NCBI RefSeq assembly: GCF_008973665.1
Contig: NZ_WACP01000001.1
Location: forward strand, 372,001-436,000
From: Paenibacillus tengchongensis
GTDB lineage: Bacteria; Bacillota; Bacilli; Paenibacillales; Paenibacillaceae
Reading direction: 5' to 3'
DNA: 64,000 nt
Shown here: piece after piece, positions 57,804-64,000 of the stretch
How the letters are laid out: each line of letters opens with the position of its first letter
How positions within the stretch are numbered: the stretch's first letter is position 1
Notes under the pieces: generated by a model
Database searches by the model: none
Told to the model about the DNA's origin: nothing
What the model saw: the letters and a program-made list of their open reading frames with translations, nothing else
Made by a program: the position numbers and the translations under genes

Positions 57804-58781
57804 TCAGGTAAGCTTCTCACCGCCGCCTCCATACTTCTCCAGTCTGCGGTCCGCGAGTTCCGCTTCCGGAATGAAGCGCAGGGCCGCCGAGTTCACCCGG
57901 TAATGCGGCTTCGCCGGCTCTGTACCCCCGCCCTGAAGCAAATACCCGAGAAACGCCCCGCTCAGCCTGCTGCGCAGCGCCGTCCGCACTTGTCCGCCGC
58001 TGTAGTCGGCTTCTTTGCGGATGAGCCCCTCCCGTTCGGGCTTGGTAAAGCCCGGCCAGCCGTCGCCGGCATCGAATTTGTCTCCTGAGGCGAACAGCGG
58101 ATCGCCGCTGATGACATCGACATACAACCCGGCTGCGAAATGATCCCAATAGGCGTTGTCGAACGCCGGCTCCATCGCTTTGTTCTGCGTGACTTCGTAC
58201 TGCAGCGGCGTCAGCTGCCTGCGCAGCCGCTGTTCATCCGCGCGGGTATTCCAGTGGCGCTCCGCGAATTCGCTGCGGCCGGAAGCCTTCAGATACATTT
58301 TGTAATCCATGGGAAGGGTCTTATAGTAAGCCTGATGCAGAGCCTCGGCCGGATAAAACGGCGCGGCGTCCCGGATCTCCGTCACAATCGGCCGTTTGAA
58401 CCGCCTGCTGGCGGCAAGCGCCGCCTTGGACTGCTCCGCCGCGCGCCGCTGCTGCGTGTTGTGAACAAATATCGCCGTCTTGTACGAATGCCCGCGGTCC
58501 ATGAACTGCCCGCTGTCGTCCGTCGGGTCGATCAGCTGCCAATACAGGTCCAGCAGCCGCTCATACGGAAACAGCTCCGGCTGATACGTAATCTGCACCG
58601 CCTCCAGATGCCCGGTGGTCTCCATCCCCACTTCCTCATAGGTCGGATTCACCGTATGGCCGCCCGTATACCCCGATACGACCGAGAGAATCCCCGGAAG
58701 CTCATCAAACGGCTTGACCATACACCAGAAGCACCCGCCGGCGAAGGTCGCCAGCTCGGCCTTTATTCCAGCTTCACTCAT
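57804..58781 (-). CDS. msrA: MsrA-MsrB fusion, MsrB half apparently inactive
   Basis: The 325-residue protein has an MsrA domain at about 9-170 with the catalytic GGCFWCM (C17), SGYTGGHTVNPTYEE and TTGHLEAVQITY; it reduces methionine-S-sulfoxide. From about 190 an MsrB domain follows (YEVTQNKAMEPAFDNAYWDH, GLYVDVISGDPLF, GWPGFTKPE). The MsrB active site has changed: the HLGH element reads FLGY and the RYC-x-N-SAALRF nucleophile reads HYRVNSAALRF, so both histidines and the catalytic cysteine are missing. Only C17 and C20 remain in the whole protein. ATG 58781 follows AAAGGGGG. A real MsrB gene must be elsewhere if the cell needs it. Confidence 0.9.
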   Translation of the reverse strand: MSEAGIKAELATFAGGCFWCMVKPFDELPGILSVVSGYTGGHTVNPTYEEVGMETTGHLEAVQITYQPELFPYERLLDLYWQLIDPTDDSGQFMDRGHSYKTAIFVHNTQQRRAAEQSKAALAASRRFKRPIVTEIRDAAPFYPAEALHQAYYKTLPMDYKMYLKASGRSEFAERHWNTRADEQRLRRQLTPLQYEVTQNKAMEPAFDNAYWDHFAAGLYVDVISGDPLFASGDKFDAGDGWPGFTKPEREGLIRKEADYSGGQVRTALRSRLSGAFLGYLLQGGGTEPAKPHYRVNSAALRFIPEAELADRRLEKYGGGGEKLT

Positions 58782-58962
58782 TGTCCCACCCCCTTTCAAC
58801 ACTGCCAATATAATCATTTATACAGATTTACGGTTGCCAAAATCCTTAAAGAAACGGGATTTCACCTCAATCAGATTAAATGATTGTAGCTGTTATTGTA
58901 AGAATAATGCAGTATAGATGTGGGACTTATATTCAACAAATTATAATATACAGAGGAGCCGA

Positions 58963-60159
58963 TTGAAAATCTTTAAGAACCGTGAATTAGCCGTCGTATT
59001 GACCATGGTCGCCATCTTTTTCATGTGCACCAATATGTACCCTTCGTTCGTCTCCATCCTGATTACCCGGTGGGGAGGCAATTATAACGCTGTCGGCATC
59101 ATTATGACGCTCGCCAGCCTTGCGCCTTTAATTGCCGCCATACCGGCCGGCTTTGCCATCAGGAAATGGGGACTGCGGCTCCCGTTATTCGGGGCAAGCA
59201 TGATTTCCGCCGCGTTTTGTTTTCTTCTGTTTCTGTTTCCTTCCCTCATCCCGCTGCTGGCGATGTTATCCGTAATGAAAGTAGCCGAAATCTTCTTTGC
59301 GGTGGGACTGCAGACACATGTGGCTAATCTTAGCTCCGATCTCAACAATGATATGGATAAGAATTATAGCTGGTTTATGGTCTATGCCTCCGTCGGCTCT
59401 TTAATCGGTCCCATCGTGGGCGGTTATCTGGCCGATCAGGCAAGCTACAGCTCGGTCTGGTTACTGCTTACAGTAACGCTGGTCGCTTTATCGTTCTTTT
59501 CCTTTTATCTGTCGAATACGCTTTCCGGTCAACAAACGAAGGGAAGCAGCAGGAGAACCGGCCTCCGGGAGCTGCGCCGGGTGATGAACTGGAAGATTGC
59601 CATCGGCATGCTGGTTGGCAGCGGCGTGCTGTTTGCCCACGGGGCCAGATTCCTGTTCCTCCCCATTTATCTGGAGAATATAGGGTACACCCTTACCTCT
59701 ATCGGTTTCATTATGGCAGCCCGGTCGCTGGCGGCCATTGCCAGCCGGTCCATTCTTGAGATGACGATCAGGCTCGCGGGCGGACGGACCGCAGCCTTGG
59801 TGCTGTGCTCCATTGTTCTGGCCGTTTCCATTGGCATTATTCCGCTATGCAATAACTTCCCGCTGCAACTGATTAACTCTGTAGTTATCGGCTTCGCCAT
59901 GGGTCTGGCCATTCCCCTCAGCAATACGGTTGTCGCTGACAGCGCCGACCCGGAAGAGCGTGCGGTTACCATAGGCGTAAGCCAAACCGTGAACCGGGTC
60001 GGCCAGCTCCTCAGCCCTATTGTATTCGGCATGCTCTCCCAGCATTTGGGCGTCAACGCCTCCTTCTATCTTGGAGGAGCGGTTCTCCTGCTTATCTCTG
60101 TCACCGTTATTTATCTGCTGGTCATCGGAGATAAGAAGACCGCCCCGCTTCACCGTTAA
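58963..60159 (+). CDS. MFS transporter
   Basis: The 398-residue protein has 12 spans with PAGFAIRKWGLRLPLFG as the loop 2-3 motif and GSLIGPIVGGYLADQ in span 5, typical of drug:proton antiporters (DHA1 group). TTG 58963 is preceded by AGAGGAG, and AT-rich sequence with TATAAT-like words lies just upstream. It diverges from the MsrA gene. The gene is less GC-rich than its neighbours at its start. The substrate is unknown. Confidence 0.83.
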   Translation: MKIFKNRELAVVLTMVAIFFMCTNMYPSFVSILITRWGGNYNAVGIIMTLASLAPLIAAIPAGFAIRKWGLRLPLFGASMISAAFCFLLFLFPSLIPLLAMLSVMKVAEIFFAVGLQTHVANLSSDLNNDMDKNYSWFMVYASVGSLIGPIVGGYLADQASYSSVWLLLTVTLVALSFFSFYLSNTLSGQQTKGSSRRTGLRELRRVMNWKIAIGMLVGSGVLFAHGARFLFLPIYLENIGYTLTSIGFIMAARSLAAIASRSILEMTIRLAGGRTAALVLCSIVLAVSIGIIPLCNNFPLQLINSVVIGFAMGLAIPLSNTVVADSADPEERAVTIGVSQTVNRVGQLLSPIVFGMLSQHLGVNASFYLGGAVLLLISVTVIYLLVIGDKKTAPLHR

Positions 60160-60165
60160 CCTGAT

Positions 60166-61584
60166 TTATCTGCGCGGCGGCATCTGCCCCTCTGGAATCA
60201 GGGGCATATAAGCCTGGCCTTGCAGCCGCTCCCGATGCTCCGTTTTGGCTTCGGCAATGACTGCAGGATTCTCCAGCGCCTCGATAGCGGTCCCGGCAAT
60301 GGTCTTGGCCGCCTGCAGCATCCCCTTGTGGGCTAGCGGCAGGGTTCCCTGTGCCACCGTCTGCCAGGTATGGAGCGCAGTCCCGAGCGCCCAGCATGCA
60401 GTCATACACTGGGCAGTTGGTACGACCCAGCTGACATCGCCTACATCCGTGGAGCCCGGCATTACCGGTTCTACCGGATAGAGGGGAATAACCTCGTCGG
60501 CAATGGCCTTGTCCTTCAGCCGCAGGGCTGTCCGGGGGTCCATCCCGTACAGAGCGGCCTGGATATCTTCAGGGGAGAGCGTAGCCCGGATCGCTTCCGC
60601 ATAACGCCAATCTTCGGCATCATAATCCGGAATGCCGGCCGCCGTAAGGTTGGCGTGCATTACTTCAGCAAGCTTCCGGTTCGGAATCAGGCTGCCCGCA
60701 GCCCCTTCAAATTCCGTCTCCACGCTTGTGCCGGTCATCAGCGCAGCACCTTTGGCGATGTCGTACACCCGGCTGTACAGCTCGGTCACCTGATGCTGCT
60801 TCGGTGCGCGGATCAGGTAGGATACCTCCGCATAAGCCTGGACCACATTCGGCGAAGCGCCGCCGGAATCGGTAATTGCATAGTGCACCCGCGCTTCCGG
60901 AATCATATGCTCCCGCAAATAATTAACCCCTACATTCATCAGTTCAACCGCATCGAGCGCACTCCGGCCCAGATGGGGGCTTGCCGCGGCGTGGGCGCTT
61001 CTGCCGGTGAATTTGAATTTCACGGCATAGTTGGCCAGCGAGCTTAAATTCTGCACCAGCGCCGCCGTGTAGGGATGCCAGCTGAGCGCCAGATCGGCAT
61101 CGTCGAACAGACCGGCCCGGGCCATATAGGCCTTGCCGGACCCGTACTCCTCTGCCGGACAGCCGTAATACCTCACTGTCCCTTTAAGTCCTGTGCGCTG
61201 CATGTAGTCTTTGACCGCCACGGCTGCGGCCAGCGCACCGCTGCCCAGCAGGTTATGGCCGCAGCCATGCCCGTTGCCGCCTTCGGCTATAGGCTCCGGC
61301 CGGGCCAGCCCGGCTTTCTGGCTTAATCCCGGCAGCGCATCGAATTCGCCCAGAATCGCTATGACCGGGTGGCCGCTGCCGTAGCTGCCGACGAATCCCG
61401 TCTCCAGCCCCGCAACCTGCCGCTCTACCCGGAAGCCCTCCTGCTCCAAAGCTCCGCACAGCAGCTCCGCCGATTGCCGCTCTGTGAATGCAACCTCTGC
61501 CTTCGCCCACAGCTCATCGCTCAAGGCGGTAAAGCTCTCCCTCTTCGCTTCGATAATTTCCGAAAGAACTGCCATTCTTGTCAT
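60166..61584 (-). CDS. M20-family amidohydrolase, AbgB-like
   Basis: The 472-residue protein is an M20D/AbgB-like metallohydrolase. The metal ligands lie in GGNGHGCGHNLLGSGA, PAEEYGSGKAYM, DLALSWHPYTA and, near the end, GDVSWVVPTAQC. The dimerisation part includes KFKFTGRSAHAAASPHLGRS. AbgB with AbgA cleaves p-aminobenzoyl-glutamate; single-gene relatives act on other amino-acid conjugates. ATG 61584 follows GAGGGG. It lies 54 bases downstream of an ACS-type MFS gene, so uptake and hydrolysis of an amide conjugate are probably coupled. Confidence 0.9.
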   Translation of the reverse strand: MTRMAVLSEIIEAKRESFTALSDELWAKAEVAFTERQSAELLCGALEQEGFRVERQVAGLETGFVGSYGSGHPVIAILGEFDALPGLSQKAGLARPEPIAEGGNGHGCGHNLLGSGALAAAVAVKDYMQRTGLKGTVRYYGCPAEEYGSGKAYMARAGLFDDADLALSWHPYTAALVQNLSSLANYAVKFKFTGRSAHAAASPHLGRSALDAVELMNVGVNYLREHMIPEARVHYAITDSGGASPNVVQAYAEVSYLIRAPKQHQVTELYSRVYDIAKGAALMTGTSVETEFEGAAGSLIPNRKLAEVMHANLTAAGIPDYDAEDWRYAEAIRATLSPEDIQAALYGMDPRTALRLKDKAIADEVIPLYPVEPVMPGSTDVGDVSWVVPTAQCMTACWALGTALHTWQTVAQGTLPLAHKGMLQAAKTIAGTAIEALENPAVIAEAKTEHRERLQGQAYMPLIPEGQMPPRR

Positions 61585-61638
61585 AGTTCAGAACCCCTCT
61601 TCAATGGATTATTTAACAGCCACGGGAAGCACAAGGAC

Positions 61639-62862
61639 TCAGGACACTTGCTCTTCCGCAGCTACGCCCTTGTTATAATTCAGGCCAAGCAGCGCCACGA
61701 CACAGACTGCAGCGCAGCCGATCAGCAGCCAGGAAGCGGCATCATACGAGCCGTCAAAAGCATCAACCATGAATCCGATTGCCGTTGGGGCGGCAAACCC
61801 CGCCAGCTGTCCGCCCGTGTTCACCATTCCCATAGCGGAGCCGGTGGAATGACTCGGAATCCGCTTCAGCACGATGGCCGGCAGCAGGATCAGCACGAAG
61901 GCCATGAACAAGCTGGTCACCGATTGGTACACCATAAAACCGGTGACGCTGCCGGCGGTAAACATGAGGTAAATCATAACGCCGATAATTGCACAGGAGA
62001 CTGCACCGGCCAGACGTTCCCGGCCTCCGGCCAGCTTGTCGAGCAAATACCCGCCCGCAAACAGCCCTACGAAGGAAGCCAGGCTGGGAATCATCTGCAG
62101 CACTCCCAGCGATTCGAGCGACAGGCCGCGGACATCGACCAGATACGTCGGCAGCCAGCCGGATAGCCCCCAATTCACCGCGTAAATGCAGAAATAAGCG
62201 ATCAGCAGGCCCCACAAGAGCGGCATTTTGAATAATTCCTTAAATCCGGCCCGTACAGCGGGCAGCTCATCACGATCCGGTTCCGCAGCAGCGGCCGACC
62301 GCGGATTCTGAATAAACATCCAGTACAGAACGGCAAAGACAATGCCGATTCCTCCGATGTACATAAACATGTGACGCCAGCCGATGGATTCCAGCACCGT
62401 CGTCGCGAAGAGCGGGGTAATGAACGCCATCAGGCCGCCCGATGTCAGCAGAATGGACATCGCTCTGGCCCGCTTCTCCACCGGAAACGACTCGGCGATC
62501 AGCTTCGAGGCGGCAGGCTGAAAGCCCCCTTCGCCGATGCCGAACAGAAAGCGGACCACCAGCATGGAGCCCAGCGACCAGGCTGCGCCTGTGAACCCTG
62601 TGAAGATCGACCATAACGTAACGGCAGCGATCAGCACTTTTCGTGAACCCAGCTTATCCGCCAGCCAGCCCCCCGGCATCTGCATAAGGGCATATCCGGC
62701 AAAGAAGGAACTGATCACAATCCCTTTCGCCGTGGCGCTCAATTGCAAATCCTCCGTAATCGGCAGTATCGCATAATTCATGACATACCGGTCCAAATTC
62801 CCAAGCGACCATCCTACAAATAACAAAGCCAAAATCCAATTGCTGCCCAGCGCCTTCCGCAT
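61639..62862 (-). CDS. MFS transporter, anion:cation symporter (ACS) type
   Basis: The 407-residue protein has 12 spans and the ACS-family marks: WSLGNLDRYVMNYAILPIT in span 1, GYALMQMPGGWLADKLGSRKVL between spans 2 and 3, and RFLFGIGEGGFQPAASKLI in span 4. These transporters import organic anions such as sugar acids, phthalate or vitamins. ATG 62862 is preceded by GGGAGGG. It heads an operon with the AbgB-like hydrolase and is preceded by a good promoter. Confidence 0.9.
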   Translation of the reverse strand: MRKALGSNWILALLFVGWSLGNLDRYVMNYAILPITEDLQLSATAKGIVISSFFAGYALMQMPGGWLADKLGSRKVLIAAVTLWSIFTGFTGAAWSLGSMLVVRFLFGIGEGGFQPAASKLIAESFPVEKRARAMSILLTSGGLMAFITPLFATTVLESIGWRHMFMYIGGIGIVFAVLYWMFIQNPRSAAAAEPDRDELPAVRAGFKELFKMPLLWGLLIAYFCIYAVNWGLSGWLPTYLVDVRGLSLESLGVLQMIPSLASFVGLFAGGYLLDKLAGGRERLAGAVSCAIIGVMIYLMFTAGSVTGFMVYQSVTSLFMAFVLILLPAIVLKRIPSHSTGSAMGMVNTGGQLAGFAAPTAIGFMVDAFDGSYDAASWLLIGCAAVCVVALLGLNYNKGVAAEEQVS

Positions 62863-62908
62863 GCCGCGACCCTCCCGTTTCCCATACATATTTTATTTAA
62901 GGACTAAT

Positions 62909-62959
62909 AAAGGATAATTTCCTTATATACATAATATAGAAGGTCGTCTGTTTTTTCAA
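62909..62959 (-). promoter_or_regulatory. Promoter of the MFS-amidohydrolase operon
   Basis: TTGAAA (62954-62959), a 17-base spacer and TATTAT (62931-62936) on the minus strand. Just downstream lies a short palindrome AAGGA-TAATT-TCCTT (62910-62924), a possible operator. Confidence 0.7.
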
Positions 62960-63016
62960 CGGTTTTTTACGATACATAACGCTACGGCGTAATAATATAT
63001 TACATTAACATTCCGC

Positions 63017-63043
63017 AAAAAAAGGCACCCGCCAAGGATGCCT
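63017..63043 (-). terminator. Terminator of the partial regulator gene
   Basis: AGGCATCC and GGGTGCCT pair across a five-base loop, followed by seven T residues on the minus strand; it overlaps the stop codon. Confidence 0.85.
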
Positions 63044-64000
63044 AGCTGAACCGGTATATTTTACTAGGCCTTCCGCGTACGCCGGGCGCTTCTTCGCCCA
63101 CACATTCGGCGAGTCCGGCATCGGCCAACTCGGTCATGATCCGCCTGGCATTGCGCTCGGTCATCTGCAGCTGTGCGGCCACATCTTTGGCGGTGAAGTG
63201 CTCCCAGCCCATTTTTCGTACAAGCGCCACTACTTTATTGAAGGTCTTCACGCTGATACCGCTGCTGCGCAGCTTCCCGGCCACTTCCTGATCGTCTGTG
63301 CGGAACGAATACGCCAGCGTCTCCTCTTCCTGGCCTGCGGACTCGACAATGACTCCGTCCTCCTGGACGATAACGATGCGCCGCCCCGTCTTCTCCTTCG
63401 ATTGGCGCAGCGCACGGTGCGCATTCGTCTCCGCCGAGAACACGGTTACCCCGTAACCCACGCCTACCGCGACCCCCGAACCCGTGGTGGCCGCCAGGTA
63501 ATCGACCGTATCGCCGAGCAGCGCAAGCTCCCGCTCAATCGCCCCTCTGGTGCTGAAGAGGATATAGCGGCCCCCGCCTTGTTCCATCAGGGTTCCGTCC
63601 AATTTCTCGCTCAGCTGGATCAGCTCTTTTTTGATGTCGAGCTCCAGGTGCTGCAATTGATAGGAGGTCGGCAGCTTCTCCGCAATCCGGTCATAATTCT
63701 CCAGTTCAATAATCTCGATCCCGATCTGTGTATCCTTAAAATAAGAGGTCCGGACCTTCTCGGCGAAGAGGCGCAGCGACTGGATAATCTCCAGGTTGCT
63801 GGGAGAAACCGTATATGCCGGCACCCCTTTGTCCTTCAGTCCCGCCGCAACGTTCGGAAAACAAGTGATCGCCCCATCCGTTCTCCCCTCCTGCCAAAGG
63901 TCCTCATGAAAGCCCAGCAGCTCTTCGGGATCGGCGTCGAGCTCATAAATGCGGGTGTACAGCTCTATGCCGGCATTCTCGATCAGCTTTAAGGCATGTT
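63042..64000 (-). CDS. Transcriptional regulator with GGDEF-like/winged-helix domains, 5' part cut by window edge
   Basis: At least 319 codons are visible, and the frame runs off the window, so a shorter reading from GTG 63824 is not the real start. The upstream part contains KLIENAGIELYTRIYELDAD and FHEDLWQEGRTDGAITCFPN. The middle has a degenerate GGDEF-like segment (GVAVGVGYGVTVFSAETNAH, then ALRQSKEKTGRRIVIV). The C-terminus is a winged helix (HFTAKDVAAQLQMTERNARRIMTELADAGL). The layout is that of a one-component regulator in which a GGDEF-like fold is used as sensor, not cyclase. It lies upstream of the MFS-amidohydrolase operon on the same strand and could regulate it. Confidence 0.7.
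   Translation of the reverse strand, partial: HALKLIENAGIELYTRIYELDADPEELLGFHEDLWQEGRTDGAITCFPNVAAGLKDKGVPAYTVSPSNLEIIQSLRLFAEKVRTSYFKDTQIGIEIIELENYDRIAEKLPTSYQLQHLELDIKKELIQLSEKLDGTLMEQGGGRYILFSTRGAIERELALLGDTVDYLAATTGSGVAVGVGYGVTVFSAETNAHRALRQSKEKTGRRIVIVQEDGVIVESAGQEEETLAYSFRTDDQEVAGKLRSSGISVKTFNKVVALVRKMGWEHFTAKDVAAQLQMTERNARRIMTELADAGLAECVGEEAPGVRGRPSKIYRFS

Noticed and set aside
63042..63824. Complete 260-codon regulator starting at GTG 63824
   Set aside because: The frame stays open upstream to the window edge with protein-like sequence, so the gene is longer and partial here.

Overview
The window is a chromosomal stretch of a spore-forming, GC-rich member of the Bacillota, most likely Paenibacillus or a close relative. 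The basis is strong AGGAGG-type ribosome binding sites with frequent TTG and GTG starts, a Spo0E-type phosphatase, the ydcC-alr-ndoAI-ndoA gene order known from Bacillus, several secreted proteins with copper-amine-oxidase-like N-terminal (stalk) domains, and a Btr-like AraC/binding-protein fusion. I saw no rRNA, tRNA, CRISPR array, prophage or insertion sequence. Most of the DNA is ordinary chromosome, organised as short operons separated by clear hairpin terminators.

Layout. 1-4.3 kb: the start of a lipoprotein gene cut by the window edge, then a glycerate-use cluster (CdaR-type regulator, glycerate kinase, GntP permease). 4.6-10.6 kb: a GNAT enzyme, a small DUF1648 protein, Tex, and an MFS efflux pump with its TetR repressor and two matching operators. 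10.7-14 kb: the ydcC-alr-ndoAI-ndoA block (lipoprotein sorting-like protein, alanine racemase, toxin-antitoxin). 14-19.3 kb: an MFS pump with an unusual winged-helix regulator, a MarR gene with its operator, a bactofilin-like/membrane protein pair, and an AraC-GyrI regulator. 19.4-27.3 kb: a 58-residue Spo0E gene and two separate ECF sigma/anti-sigma modules flanking a stalk-domain protein, a TatD-family hydrolase and a histidine phosphatase. The second module ends in a 776-residue extracytoplasmic protein of unknown role.

27.5-33.8 kb: a VmlR-like ABC-F ribosome-protection ATPase behind a long structured leader with a terminator, a candidate antibiotic-sensing attenuator and the most interesting regulatory element here. 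It is followed by a metallophosphoesterase, a methyltransferase, a GNAT, a TetR and a frameshifted AT-rich gene. 33.9-38.5 kb: an L,D-transpeptidase, a Gln-rich coiled-coil protein, and a Fur-box-controlled siderophore-binding lipoprotein next to a regulator that carries a copy of the same binding domain. 38.9-45.9 kb: a 64-bp tandem repeat feeding a small membrane-anchored protein, GDPD plus MFS, a diguanylate cyclase, a phosphodiester glycosidase, and a WYL regulator with an SRPBCC protein. 46-48.5 kb: feoA, then FeoB split into separate GTPase and membrane genes. 48.5-49.2 kb: gene-free repeats.

49.2-64 kb: a divergent MocR/EamA pair with direct repeats, a general stress protein behind a sigma-B-like promoter, a thioredoxin-like [2Fe-2S] protein, AraC plus two aldo/keto reductases, a ZIP transporter, an MsrA-MsrB fusion whose MsrB half has lost its active site, an MFS pump, and an AbgB-like M20 amidohydrolase with an ACS-family MFS transporter next to a regulator cut by the window end. 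Recurring themes are locally regulated exporters (TetR, winged-helix-TPR, MocR), iron uptake (Fur boxes, feo) and envelope proteins.
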